NCBI GenBank assembly: GCA_001600615.1
Contig: BCKK01000008.1
Coordinates: 620,001-684,000 of the forward strand
Length of the DNA stretch: 64,000 nucleotides
From: Dioszegia crocea
Taxonomy: Eukaryota > Basidiomycota > Tremellomycetes > Tremellales > Bulleribasidiaceae
Reading direction: 5' to 3'
How positions within the stretch are numbered: the first letter of the stretch is position 1; each line of letters begins with the position of its first letter. The notes beneath the pieces were generated by a model that saw only the letters and a list, made by a program, of their open reading frames with translations, made no database searches and had not been told where the DNA came from. A program made the translations under genes and the position numbers. Shown here piece by piece: positions 1 to 12,001 of the stretch.

Positions 1-883
1 GAGTCTGCCGTTGGCCACAGTGCAGAAAGAGGAGGTGGAGGGGCGTGGGCATAGGTCTCAGTCGAAGATGAGACGGCCGGAGAGACTGCAGGGCCAGGGC
101 GAAGGGATCAGTCCGTCAAGCGCTAGATTCAGGCCTTCGCCGCTCAGTGGAATCAGCCCTCAGATCATGGAAGAAAGCGAGGGGTGTCATCAGTCCCCAG
201 AGAACCTATCGTCACCTCGGAGAACAGCTCGATTTGCCACTCATCTCATCGTGAACAGGCGACACAACGACCAATCCCTCCATCCACCTGCACCTGTCTT
301 GCTCAGGCCTGCACTGAGCAGGAGATCCAGCGAAGAGTTCAAGCCAGCCTCTCCACCCTCATCATACCTCCGGCCAAGACTCAACCGGCGACACACCGAG
401 AAGGTCGAAACTCCGCCTCCACCAGCGCCAGCCCCCGCGCCTCGCGTTCGGCTGCCCTCTTCCCCTCAGCCCGTGTTCGACATGCGAAACCTGAATGACG
501 CACTTGGGGACTCGCACCGCTCGCGCAAACATGTGTCGCCTTCCGGTGACGAGGGGTATGATCGATATGTCGCCCATCCGCCTGTAGAATCTCCAACCAC
601 GCTCGATCGTTCATTCGGTCAGTATCCTCAGGATGTCAGCATCACGCTAGGGTCTGGGAATGGAGGCCAGAGGGAAGAATATTTGCCGATGGGGTATCCG
701 AGACCGGTGAGGGAGATTGGGTGGAACAGGGATGGGCCAGCGATGAAGACCTATGGTATTGCGTGGCTGAGAGAGGCGGGAAACTTGGCTTCTGCGCCCG
801 AGGGACCGAGATGGGTCCAGGCGAGGCCACCGAGGGCTACGACGATGGAGGGTGGGGCTTGGTGGGAGAGTGGAGGCGAGTAG
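1..883 (+). CDS. Hypothetical low-complexity protein, 3' end only
   Basis: The frame is open from the first bases of the window and ends at TAG 881-883, so only the C-terminal part (about 290 residues) is present. The visible protein is rich in Pro, Ser and Arg (runs such as PPPPAPAPAP), with a more ordered last 60 residues containing several Trp. I recognise no domain. The start and any upstream exons lie outside the window; the Met at base 11 is not necessarily the start. It is followed by the MET5 promoter on the same strand. Function unknown. Confidence 0.6.
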   Translation, partial: SLPLATVQKEEVEGRGHRSQSKMRRPERLQGQGEGISPSSARFRPSPLSGISPQIMEESEGCHQSPENLSSPRRTARFATHLIVNRRHNDQSLHPPAPVLLRPALSRRSSEEFKPASPPSSYLRPRLNRRHTEKVETPPPPAPAPAPRVRLPSSPQPVFDMRNLNDALGDSHRSRKHVSPSGDEGYDRYVAHPPVESPTTLDRSFGQYPQDVSITLGSGNGGQREEYLPMGYPRPVREIGWNRDGPAMKTYGIAWLREAGNLASAPEGPRWVQARPPRATTMEGGAWWESGGE

Positions 884-1386
884 GATGTAAAGCTGTAGCT
901 GTCGCCGTGCCTTTGACCATCATGTATGCGTGTTGTTAGTATACTTTGCGGCTCCATTTATCCCACGCTCCAACTTTTCGCGGTGCTTCTTCGATGTATT
1001 AGCCGTAACATATCATATAACAAACTGGTCGTTGGGCTGCAAGAGAGCCAAGGCGATGGGTGGCGAATGTGACCGGGATCGTTCCGGGTCCGGGCCGATC
1101 TGTTGGATCTGTTACGTTATCAGTTTTCCGAATCTCAAAAGACGTGATCGATGCAACAGCAGCAGCCAGTCAGCGAGTTCGGAAATCAATAAAAAGTATA
1201 GGACCATCGAAGCATCTCACCATCGACACTCTACATCTACACATACCCTCCTCCTACTCCCCATCCGCCCAGTGTAAAAGCGCACATCGAGCGCAGACCC
1301 CATTCTCATCAATCCTCAGCCCGATTCCCTCTTTCTCCGTGAGTGCCTGCCCGCCGATCCACTGTTCTCGCTAACAATTTCAGATC
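884..1386 (+). promoter_or_regulatory. MET5 upstream region with a 5' UTR intron
   Basis: 503 bases between the stop of the first gene and the MET5 start. An AT-rich stretch near 1186-1201 could be a TATA-like element. Bases 1339-1383 look like an intron in the leader: GTGAGT donor, CTAAC branch site, TTTCAG acceptor ending three bases before the ATG. This is inferred from splice signals alone. I saw no other gene here. Confidence 0.5.
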
Positions 1387-4300
1387 ATGTCCTTGACTCA
1401 AGCCCTCACAAAGCTCCCCCTCCCCTCCTTCACCCACCCGATCTACTCTGCGCCATCGGTAGCTAAGCTCAACCCTTACCTCCCTCTCCCTGAGCCATCG
1501 CAGCTCTTCACCAACTCCACTTTCCTGCCCTCTCTACCCACCCCTCCGGCCGGCTCGATCATCCATGTCCTAGGTGCTGAGTCGCTCGCCGCCCCTCGAG
1601 CTGAGAAGTACGCTGCGATCATCTCCCGATCTGCTCAGGAGGCATATGACCATGCTCTCCTGGCTCTCAAGCTAGCCAAAGACGAGCAGGTCGTGGTGTA
1701 CCACTACGTCTCTGACATTTCTGGGTCGGTCGTTGAGGCCGACATCACGGAATGGCTTTCTGCCTCCTCACCCCATCTTAACGGCCACGCCGACACACCC
1801 GAGGACCACCTTTTTACTGCATACGAGGCGATCAGCTTGTCCCTGCTGAAGGTTACCCGCCGAGTCCAGAAGCCTTTCACCCACCGATCGAGCGAGTCTT
1901 CCACCGTCGTCGTCAACTTCCTCCCAACCTCCATTGACGCCGAGAACGTCATCGACATCTCGCTCGCTTCCCCTCTACCCGAGGACAAGCTCCGATACGT
2001 CTCGCAGAAGGCGGAAGAGGTTGTCGTCGTCGAAGGCGGGAGTGGCAAATTCGGCCAGGCCTGGTCTGGCGTGGTCGAAGCTCTCGATGGGCTTTCGTGC
2101 AACGTCCGATCGGTGCTTGTTGGCTCTGGTGGCGACGTCTCAGCCGCAATCAAGTCCAAGCAGCAGGTCGTCCGCATTGGATCACCCGTTGCCGCTCCTT
2201 CGATCCCCTCTTCCTCGATCTCCATCCCCACCCCCGAGAAGTCCTACACTACCCTCCTCTCCGACACTCCCTCCCCCCTCGAGATCCTCAACGACCCCAA
2301 GCAGCTTGCCGAGAGCGAGTCAACCTCCCCTCTTTACGCTTTCGGTAAAGCCGTTGCGCTGCGTCGTGATCGGGCTAGGCTCGTAGAGCTCGCCATGGCT
2401 CTCGTCAAGGGCGAGACTAAGCCTGCGGTCCACGAGGCTGTCTCTGCTTGGCTCATCGCCAGGGACGGCGCCGGAGCTGTTGCCGCTGGAAAGAAGGTCG
2501 AAGGTGTCCTAGGTGGCTCGGCGGAGGAGAAGGAGATTCTTGCCCTCGGTCAAGCTGGTCACTGGGAGAAACGCGCGCTTTGGATCGTCATCTCCAACTC
2601 TTGGGCTCACGATCTCGCCTCTTCCGGTCTCCACCACGCTCTTGCTTCAGGCCTTGACATCAACCTCCTTGTCTACGAGACTTCCCCTTCCCCCTTCTCC
2701 CCCAACGCCAAGCCCCAATCCGGCAAGGACAGGAAGAAGGATCTTGCCCTGTACGCCCTCAACATGGGTGACGTCTACGTCTCCTCCGTCGCTGTTTACG
2801 CCGACTACGCCGGTGTCATCAACGCTATGCGCGAGGCCGAGTCTTACGATGGACCCGGTCTCGTTCTTGCCTACCTACCATGGGGAGAGCGTGAGGACGG
2901 CGAGGTGTTGTCCAGCGATGTCGACACCGTCGAGCGTGTAGGGCCATTGGAGAGGCTTAGGGAGACCAAGCGGGCGGTATCCGGCGGATGGTGGCCCATG
3001 TTCCGATGGAACCCTTCCCTCGAGGAGAGCAAGAAGTTCTCCCTCGACAGTCCCCACATCAAGACTGCCCTCTCCGAATTCCTCGACCGTCAATCCCACC
3101 TCTCCCAACTCACCCTCTCCACCCCCAAGATCGAAGCCGTCGGCACATCAGTCGGTGAGGACGTCGTTGCTGCCCGCAAAGAAAAGGCACGAAAGGCGTA
3201 CGACGCGCTCGTCAACTCTTTGGACGGACCAGGTCTGCTTGTGCTTGTCGCATCAGACGGTGGGAATGCCGAGAAGGTTGCTAAGCGCCTTGTCGGTAGG
3301 GCAAAGATGAGGGGTGTGGCAGCTGCCATTCGGATCCTCGATGAGATTGCTCAAAACATCGTCGAATCTCTCGCATCGGAGAAGAACGTCCTCATCATCA
3401 CCTCCACCGCCGGTCAGGGTGAAGCACCACAGAACGGCCGAGAGTTCATGAAGGCTCTCGGTAAGGTCGACGTTAACTCTGCCAAGGAGTCACTTGCAGA
3501 GACCAAGGTCACCGTCTTTGGTATGGGTGACTCCAACTACTGGCCCCGAAAGGAGGACTACATCTACTACAACAAGGCGGCCAAAGACATCTTCTCCAAG
3601 GTGTCCAACTTCACCGACGAACTCCTCCCCCTCGGCCTCGGTGACGATTCGGACCCGGATGGATACCTCACTGGCTACAAGCCATTCGAGGCTGGTCTAT
3701 GGCGTGCTCTCGGCGTTGACAGCGTCGAGGTCAAGGAGGTGGCGGAGGAGACTGTTGCGAATGAGCACATCAAGATCGCTTCCGACTACCTCCGAGGAAC
3801 CATTCTTGAGGGGCTCGAGGATAAGTCGACTGGTGCGATCGGAGCGTCTGACGCCCAGTTGACAAAGTTCCACGGTACCTACATGCAGGACGATCGAGAT
3901 ATCCGGGACTCTCTCAAGGCCCAGGGTCTAGAGCCTGCCTACTCCTTCATGATCCGATGCCGCATGCCCGGAGGTGTCTGCACCCCTAAACAATGGGAGC
4001 AGATGGACCGGATCGCCGACGAACACGGCAACTCCACATTCAAACTCACCACTCGTCAGACATTCCAATTCCACGGTATTGTCAAAAAGCACCTGAAACC
4101 CGCCATGCAGGCCATCAACAAGAGTCTGCTCGATACCATTGCCGCTTGCGGTGATGTCAACCGAAACGTTCAGTGCTCTGTCAACCCCCATCTTTCCGCC
4201 ATCCATCAGACAGTCTATGACTTCTGTATCGCCGTCTCGGAACACCTCTTACCTTCCACATCGGCATACCACGAGATCTGGCTCGACAAAAAGAAGATTA

Positions 4301-5577
4301 GCGGTGATGCCGTCCAGGAGTTTGAGCCCCTGTACGGACCTACCTACCTACCCCGTAAATTCAAGATCGCCGTTGCTGTACCCCCAGACAACGCCGTCGA
4401 CATCTTCACGAACGATCTCGGTTTCATTGCCATTGTCGAGGGCGGCAAGGTGGTGGGATACAACGTCACTGTTGGTGGAGGTATGGGTGTGACCCACTCC
4501 AACAAGAAGACATACCCCCGATTGGGAGACATCATCGGGTTCGTGAAGGCGGAGGATGGGTGCAAGGTTGCCGAGGCGATCATGTTGACTCAGAGGGATA
4601 ATGGGAACCGTGCCGACCGAAAGAATGCTGTGAGTCTGTGTCGAACCCGATTCTGAATTACGCTAACATTTCAGCGTCTCAAGTACACTGTCGACCGGAT
4701 GGGCCTGAAGAACTTTGTCGCCGACGTCGAACGTCGATTCGGCAAGCCCCTTGAGCCCACTCGTAAATTCACCTTTGACTCCAACCTGGACGAGTACGGA
4801 TGGATTCAGGGTCACGATGGCAAATGGCACTTCACCATGTTTATCGAGAATGGTCGTGTGGAGGACAACCCCAGACACCAATTCAAATCGGGATTGAAGG
4901 AGATTGCCGCTGTGCACAAGGGAGATTTCAGGTTGACGGCGAACCAGCATTTGATTCTGGCCGATGTCCCCCAGGATCAACTCGAGGAGATGAAGCGGCT
5001 GTTGAAGAAGTGGGGGTTGGACCAGGTTGATCATTCGGGTTTGAGATTGAGCAGTAGTTCTTGTGTTGCCTTGCCGACTTGTGGGTTGGCCATGGCTGAG
5101 GCTGAACGGTGAGTTTTTCGGTAACGCGACAAAAGGGGTTGTGCTGATGTGCAGATACCTCCCTCTATTGGTTGATAAGGTTGAGAAGATCATGGAGGAC
5201 AACGGACTCCGCAAGGACTCGTTAATCATGCGTATGACTGGATGCCCCAACGGGTGTGCCAGACCATGGAACGCTGAAATTGCCCTGGTTGGAAAAGCAC
5301 CAGGAAGCTATCTTGTAAGTCTTACTTTCATCTCGCTTCGAATCTTTTGCTGATATCTCAGATGATGCTGGGTGGTTCGCACAAGGGTGACCGACTATCT
5401 AAACCCTTCAAATCATCCGTCACCGAGCCTGAGATCCTTGATATCCTAGGCGGCCTCATCAAGCGATACTCTGTTGAGAGGGAGGACGGGGAGCACTTTG
5501 GAGACTGGACGATCAGGAGTAAAATCATCAAGGAGACTACGCACGGTACCAACTTCTGGGAGGGTGCGCCTATATAG
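1387..5577 (+). CDS. MET5: Sulfite reductase (NADPH) beta subunit, flavodoxin-hemoprotein fusion
   Basis: Catalyses the six-electron reduction of sulfite to sulfide in sulfate assimilation, in the cytosol together with the flavoprotein alpha subunit (Met10). Exons 1387-4629, 4675-5108, 5155-5314, 5362-5577 give 1350 residues, close to the yeast Met5 size (about 1440). Order: an N-terminal pyruvate-oxidoreductase-like region (about 1-590), a flavodoxin-like domain (about 615-765, motif ITSTAGQGE), then the siroheme/Fe4S4 hemoprotein from about residue 828 ([22 protein letters not shown]). The cluster cysteines are visible: C1211 and C1217 (CVALPTC) and C1256 and C1260 (TGCPNGC). Intron phases 0, 2 and 0 are consistent and the frame is unbroken. 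The start follows a probable leader intron. Identification is firm; MET5 and ECM17 are synonyms in yeast. Confidence 0.95.
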
Positions 5578-6085
5578 GTCGTAGCGGAGTGAACGGGGAG
5601 TTAGGATGGGTTGTTATTGTTGTCTTCTCGGAGTTTTGATATGCATGGGATCTGAATCATACTCCCTTATCGTTCTCATCGTCAGCAAGCATAAACAAGT
5701 CATTGCAGCATCTCAAGCATATTGCGATCGACGTTCGCGAGGAGCCAGCATGCTGAGTTCAGGTCGCCAGTTCCGTCGGAAGCCGGACCGGAACGATACC
5801 GGCTCGACTGATTCAGCAAAGCTTGCTTGGGTGTATATTTGGCTTACATTGACCCCGAAGATGCCTGATGATCAATCTCTCTCCGTACAGCGACTGCCCT
5901 TCGAGCATGATCTCATAGAGATACCGACCCGACGCGAAATACCCCCATAAATTAACAGTCTGCTCTCCTCATTCCCCAAACGCCTTCTGGGTTTCGTCTC
6001 ATCGAGCTCAACGAGTACTAGCCTTCTGACTCTCGTCACCCAGCAGCGTATCACTCGCAGCGCACTATCAACAGCACGAGTCAAT
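5578..6085 (+). promoter_or_regulatory. Intergenic region between MET5 and the first dioxygenase gene
   Basis: 508 bases holding the MET5 3' UTR and the upstream region of the dioxygenase at 6086. An open frame at 5606-5950 has no splice context or recognisable protein. The last 130 bases are CT-rich, as in fungal leaders. No further gene seen. Confidence 0.4.
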
Positions 6086-7151
6086 ATGCCCGTTCCTATA
6101 TCGTACAAGAAGGGCGAGGCGTACTTTCTTTCGCATGGGGTATGTTTGGGCCACGTTCACTCTCAACAGAATCGGACTATCTGGACGAGGCTAACAGGCT
6201 AGGGCCCTCCTAGCATGTACGCTACCGAATCAGAGCCGTACAAAGCCTGGCAAGCTTTTGGTCGGGCGATAGAGTCGGCCAAACCGAGGGGTCTCGTCGT
6301 CGTTTCGGCGCACTGGGAACATCCGGCCGTTTCTGCTGGTGTGCAAGGTATGTCAGATGCCTTTCAGATTCTCTACCCCGCATCTGGCTGACTCTCTGCA
6401 GTTAATAGTGACCTGACAAACCCCCTCATCTACGACTTCTACAATTTCCCAAAGCACTACTATGCCGAAACGTTTGAATCACACGGCGAGCCTCAAATGC
6501 TGAAGGATATCGTCGATGCGCTCCAGGCGGGCGGTGTGGAGGTTGAACAAACCCCCCGAGGTGCCGATCATGGATTATGGGGTAAGTTCTCCTCTCACAT
6601 ATCCCCTTACTACGAGCTGACTAGGCAGTACCTTTGAAAGTCGCCTTTGATGGCAGTACCGATATCCCCATCACTCAAGTTTCGCTGCCGGGCGATTCCA
6701 GTCCGGAGTCTACTGTAAAGCTAGGCAAGGCATTGGCTAGCCTCCGAGAGAAGGGATATGGGATCGTTGGTTCAGGACAGATTGTGCATAATCTAAGGGA
6801 CGCATGTAAGTCTCCTCTCCGCCCTCCTCCGCTCCATTGCTTCCACTACATTTTCCGATTCCAATAAGAGCTGACTATTTGATAGTCAGTGGAGCTCCAA
6901 CACCCTATGCTGGCCCATACCTAGCCGCTGCCGATATCGCAGTCCGGTCTACTTCGGCATTGCAGGACACAATCAACCTCTTTCATCATCCCATGTACAA
7001 ACGCGCCCATCCGTCCCCTGAACACTTGCTGCCGCTCTTGGTTCCCGTCGCGGCGGCTGATGAAGGGGATGAGGTACAGGAGATCTACGTTGGGCTGGAT
7101 AAGATGGGTATGGGATGGGGAATGTGGAAATGGTCGCCTAGACAGTCTTGA
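6086..7151 (+). CDS. LigB-type extradiol ring-cleavage dioxygenase (4,5-DOPA dioxygenase-like), copy 1
   Basis: Member of the LigB/DODA/YgiD family: metal-dependent enzymes that open catecholic rings by extradiol cleavage; the substrate here is unknown. Exons 6086-6139, 6203-6347, 6402-6581, 6629-6805, 6886-7151 give 273 residues, normal for the family. Visible motifs carry the usual metal and catalytic histidines: FLSHGGPPSM near residue 17, VVSAHWEHP, GADHGLW, and HNLRDA with EHLLPLLVPVAAADEG near the C-terminus. The ATG is the first codon before the conserved FLSHGG segment; stop codons precede it upstream. A second copy with the same exon phases and three identical middle exon lengths (145, 180, 177) follows on the same strand, so this is a tandem duplication. 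No pathway partner is adjacent. Confidence 0.9.
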
Positions 7152-8136
7152 TCATACGCAGCAGACAGCTCTGAGGAATATGATGTCTTTGAAGGTGACG
7201 TACTGTTGAGTGAAGAGAGGGTACTCACTTTTGACAAGAACTACCATTCACGTTGTGTATCGCTCAGAGCCACCAATCGCAGTACCTTTGATCACACTGG
7301 CGACGTGGCCTCGCTCATTCCGAAGATAGATTCGGCTACCGGGAGCGACTTGTTCAGAGGACTACCGAGGAACGTAAACGAGACAGTGGGCAAGAGGCAT
7401 CCTGTTCTGACTTAGGCTTGCTTGACCTGTTGACTTGGGCTGGACGTTCATACCAGCCCACTACTGTCCTCCGGCGGTGTTTCAGACTGTTTCAGATTCT
7501 GCATGGGGCAATTCTTGAAGCGTAGAATGCTGGCTGCTTATGAAATCCTCCCTGACACACTGCCAGCGTGAAGATGTTTGTTTCCTGGTATCCAAGGCGG
7601 TCGGTCGGCATCATATATAGGCCTTCGGACCGGTGCATGCAAGGGGTGTGAAGAGCTTTGAGATTGAGGCCTGGCGAAAGATCCGATCCTCACGCTTCCT
7701 CACGAAATCGAATGAGATGTCTATTTTCCGCCGGAAGCGGCCTCCCTCGGGGGGCCACGAATGTCGGCGGCCGGGCATACACTTCGGCGTCGTCATGTTG
7801 ATGCTTTCATCATCTCCGTCCCGCGGAATGGTCCATCTCCCCATCTCCGCGGGTCATATTGAGTCAAGTTTTGACCGAAGGCCGAAGGAAAGCACTTCGG
7901 TCATGGTCGGTGGCGGCGGCCGTAAGTGCGCTTTATCAGCATCCGGGGAGAAGCTAACCTAATTAGCAAATTCTCACTGACTCAGTGTCAGATCTGTTTA
8001 TGATCTGCACACGAGTGCATGCCTACGAGTATTGAAATGCAATTGATCAGCTGGCATGCCTTTGTCACTTCCTTTTGTCTCTTTCCTTATCATTACTCGC
8101 TAATCCAATGATTCATTCCCACGCTGCACCTCGCCC
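7152..8136 (+). promoter_or_regulatory. Intergenic region between the two dioxygenase genes
   Basis: 985 bases without a supported gene. An open frame at 7633-7962 gives a basic, low-information protein and is rejected. The region has GC-rich CGG/CCG-containing blocks (7725-7785, 7870-7925) and a 9-base inverted repeat, TGACCGAAG at 7872-7880 and CTTCGGTCA at 7895-7903. CGG half-sites are typical of Zn2Cys6 regulators, but no such site is proven. Confidence 0.4.
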
Positions 8137-9414
8137 ATGACCCCCGAAGCCCGACCCAAGTCAACCACTATAACTACCGCTTCGTCCTCTGTGCATCAGA
8201 GGACCAAACCTCGGTTCTCCATGCCCAACATCCTCAGCTTCCGTCTCTTCCCTGCTATCCTAGCCAACTTCATCGCGGCATTCTCTGTCCTCTACTCTTC
8301 CTCCAACTACCTCACCACGCAGCTTCGCTCTTGTCGAAGGTTGGCCACTACCTGGCCGACCGAGCCTGTCATGCCTGCACCTACGTACAAGCGTGGCGAG
8401 GTCTACTTTCTCTCGCATGGGGTAAGCCCACATGCTGAGTCTGGTGCCGGAGTCCCAGCTGACGATACAGGGCCCACCCAGCATGTTCGACACTCGCTCA
8501 GAGCCTTACCAAGCTTGGCGAGCCTTTGGACGGATTGTAGAAGCTTCAAAGCCAAGGGGACTCGTTGTCGTCTCGGCACATTGGGAGCAGCCTTCCGGTT
8601 CATCAGGCGTACAGGGTGAGTTTGAGTATCCCAATGGTTGTCAAGGGTCTCAGCTCAGACTTTACAGTCAACAATGACCTCAGCAATCCTCTCATCTATG
8701 ACTTCAAGGGCTTCCCAAAGCACTACTACCGCGAGACATTCTCATCACATGGCGACCCGAGGATGCTGGAGGATGTGGTCGAGGCATTACATGCCAGTCA
8801 TGTCGAGGTAGAACAGGTGGCCAGGGGTGCAGATCATGGACTGTGGGGTGAGTTCGGATGTCCGCTTTGCCTATGCCGAATTACAAAGTGCTGATCCTAT
8901 AGTCCCCCTCAAAGTCGCATTCAACGGCAAGACAAACATCCCCCTCACGCAAGTATCGCTTCCCGGTAACTCTAGTCCCGAATCTACAGCGAAGCTAGGC
9001 AAGGCTTTATCGAGATTAAGGGCAAGGGGATATACGATTGTTGGGTCTGGACAAATAGTCCACAATCTTCGAGATGCTCGTATGTCTTTTCTCCTCACTT
9101 ATTCCAAGCTTCCGCTTCCTTAGAGACCAATGCTGACTATCCTAGTGAGTGGAGCACCCACACCCTACGCCGAGCCATTCTTGGCAGACGTCAATAAAGC
9201 CCTTCTCTCCCCCACCGCTCTCAAATCCACTCTGAACCTATTCCGCCATCACGCCTTATACAAAAAGGCACATCCAACACCAGAACACTTGCTGCCGCTC
9301 TTGGTACCGGTCGCAGCAGCCGACGAGGGAGACAGGATCGAAGAGATGTATGTTGGGCTGGATAAGATGGGGCTGGGTTGGGGAATGTGGAGATGGGTCC
9401 CACAAGAGCAATGA
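8137..9414 (+). CDS. LigB-type extradiol ring-cleavage dioxygenase, copy 2, possible N-terminal extension
   Basis: Paralogue of the gene at 6086. Exons 8137-8421, 8471-8615, 8668-8847, 8903-9079, 9146-9414. From the internal Met at 8371 it is 273 residues, the same length as copy 1; from the first in-frame ATG (8137) it is 351. The extra 78 residues include a hydrophobic stretch (FRLFPAILANFIAAFSVLYS) followed by basic residues, which could be a mitochondrial or membrane-targeting sequence, or simply translated leader. A further in-frame Met lies at 8221. The same family motifs are present (FLSHGGPPSM, VVSAHWEQP, GADHGLW, HNLRDA). It ends 196 bases from the convergent CHS5 stop. Family assignment is strong, start uncertain. 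Confidence 0.88.
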
Positions 9415-9610
9415 TTGGAGGCGTGTACCAGGTATAGGGGGGAGCTGTCTGTATATGTGTTTCATTCCGGGTGTGTATCCATAGATTCTGTAACAGTAGA
9501 TTTTATAGTAGCATGGTATGCCTTCTCAACTCATGCTTTGGTGCGAAGAGTCTCCGTTCAAAGCAGGAACAGTCTATACATCGTTTCAAGATGTCATGCA
9601 AAATCCGCAT

Positions 9611-12001
9611 CTATCGTCCACCCTTTCCACCCCTTCGGCCCCCTTTGCCCTTCTTCCCACCCTTACCTCCGCCAGTCTTCACCTCTGGCTTTTCCTTCTC
9701 AACTGCCTTCTTCTCCCCATCGACAGGTGTCTCAGAACGGCTGACAGGCATAGACGCCTCACCGTCTCCTCCGTCCTCCGCTGCCTTCTTGTTCCCATCG
9801 GCAGGAGTCTGCGAACGACTGACAGGCGTAGACTCCTCCCCTTCTCCCGCCAACTGATTCGGCGCGTCAGTCTCCACATGGCCATTCTCCCCGGGCGTAT
9901 TATGACCATTTGAGACGGACTCTGACTTCGCATCCCCAAGATCAACAGCTTCCATCCCATCCTCGAGTTTCCCAACGGACCCTTCTCTGGACACTTCCAC
10001 CTCTTCGACCGCCGCACCCGCTGCCTCTTCCTCCAGCGCAAGATCAACCCGTTCGAATCCGTCGTCTAGCGGATTACCGTTGAGCGCGATGGTAGGCGTG
10101 AGTGGTTGCTCGGGTATAGGTGAGGGTGGGGTGGTTCCCGGTTGAGGCGTTTTGACCGCATCATGGAAGTTGGAGATGGCTTCGTCGATCGTGGATGCGC
10201 GTGGCTTTTCAATTTCGGGATCACGAGTGATTGATGTGGTCGTGATGGGGGGTGGAGTTGCACTTCTGTGGACCTTGGCAGTTTCAGGCTCAGCTGTAGT
10301 GGGGGAAGATGTGATGGCGGTATTAGGGATGTCGACGGGTATAGCTCCGCCAGATGTAGAGCTGGGTGCGTGATACCCTTCCTCCTCTTCGATCGTTTCC
10401 CCCGCTGGACCGCCTGAGGGCATTGAGATCGCGCCATCTTCTGTGCTGTAGCTTGGTAGATCCGTTTCGTAGTCTGCCGGAGCCTGAGCCAAGATGTCCT
10501 CGGTTTGGACAGAAGATCCCGAAACGGGCATATCGGTACCGCCCGAACTGGGTTCTGCTGTCGATGTAGTGGGCGAGACCACGGGGAAGACGAAACCGCT
10601 GCCTTATCAGCTCGATCTAGGCATACTTGGGAATCACACGTACCGGTCCAACTTCCCGTCCGCTTCGGGTTTAGGACTCTTCGGTCTGGGGTTATCCAGA
10701 GGATACGTGACCTCTCTCCCTCTCGTCCGCTCCTTGCCCATCTCAGCCGGCATACTCCGCCTTCGCTCCGTCGCGTCTAGACTATCTTGCCTTGTCGGCG
10801 CCTGGGACGATACGCCAGATGTATAGCTCATTCGTGCGATTGTTTCAGGACTGGGCGAGCGGGGCGGTATTTCCTGAATTGGACTACTGGGCGCTGAGGA
10901 GGTGAAGGGTAGAGATGCTCGTTTGAGGGGTTCGGGTCGCTTGAATGGGGCAGGATCGGCCACGGGTACATTTGTGGGCATGGATGGTAGGAGGTGTGAG
11001 GATATAGGAACGAGTCTGTGTGTCAGCATGAGAAATTCTACTTCTCCACCGAGACGCAGACTCACTTTCTCTCGCCAGCAACAGCCATCAACCAACCCGG
11101 ACCAACAACGGGCAGGTTCGCCTGAACAGCCTCTGCATATTCTCTGCTGACCGCACCTCCCCTCCCCTGATCATCCCCACCGACCAACGGCGTCGTGCAC
11201 ACAAAATGCGTCGTATCGATCCCAAGCTTCTTGGACTCCTTGGCGCCTATTTCCGATAAACAAGATCGTAATTGTTCCAACAGCGATTCGGGTTGGATAG
11301 GCCCAAAGAATATATTCAGCCCCGTAAGGTTGTCCATCGTATGTGTCTTGACTTTGATTTTGTTGGAGGTGAACGTCCCCGCGGTGGTCTTTAAGACGAG
11401 GTGGAAGTTGAATTCCTCCCCGACTTGTAGACCACCAGTCTTCCATTCCTTCTTCTCCTTATCCTTCTTTCCGTAGTCCCCGCCTACCCTCCCCAGTCTC
11501 TGCCCATTCTTCCACATTTCCAACGCGCGGAAATCTGCACTTCCGACATTTATCTTGTCCCAATCTAGGACGACGGACGTCTGGGTTACGCTCCGGACCT
11601 TCAGCTTGGGAGCAGAGGGGGGAATGGTGTAATATTCGAATATGTCCTGTTGGAGGTCGTCGAAGCTCCGCTGAACTATAGCCTCGGCCTCCAGATCCCG
11701 CGATACCGTGATTGTAAGGATAGAACCGGGCCCAAGAGGCGGGGCGTTCGGGGTACTCATTGGGAGAAGCAAGGAGGGGAATTCCAAGAGGTGTGCGTTC
11801 GGTCCAATCAAGACGGCCATACCCGCGTCGAGCTTGCCGAGAGTAAAGGTGACTGTAAGGTCGTCAGCGTGATCTAGACAAGGTATAGGGACAATATGGG
11901 TAAGATAGAGTCGAGGAAAGGGCGGAAAACTCACATTTCTCCAACCTGTTTTTGACGGGCAGGCGACTACTCCCCGCGCCCGCTGAAGACGAGATGGACA
12001 T
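9611..12001 (-). CDS. CHS5: Chs5-like exomer scaffold protein (FN3-BRCT)
   Basis: Chs5 is the core of exomer, which with Arf1 carries selected cargo such as chitin synthase from the trans-Golgi to the plasma membrane. Exons in gene order: 12001-11935, 11852-11066, 11015-10644, 10598-9611, giving 737 residues. Visible parts: the N-terminal dimerisation segment ([15 protein letters not shown], near 23-60), a fibronectin III domain (about 85-180, [20 protein letters not shown]), a BRCT domain (about 190-280, [18 protein letters not shown]), then a long disordered acidic/Pro-Ser tail ending in a Lys/Gly-rich block ([16 protein letters not shown]). The same domain order and basic tail occur in yeast Chs5. 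It is divergent from the membrane-protein gene at 12343 and convergent with the second dioxygenase. Confidence 0.9.

Noticed and set aside
1704..2231. 175-residue open frame on the minus strand inside MET5
   Set aside because: Antisense to the MET5 coding frame, no homology or splice context.
7633..7962. 109-residue open frame between the dioxygenase genes
   Set aside because: Arg/Gly-rich composition, no splice context and no family; more likely promoter sequence.
9415..9913. Plus-strand open frames after dioxygenase copy 2
   Set aside because: They run antisense into the Lys/Gly-rich tail of CHS5 and give Pro/Ser/Leu low-complexity sequence.
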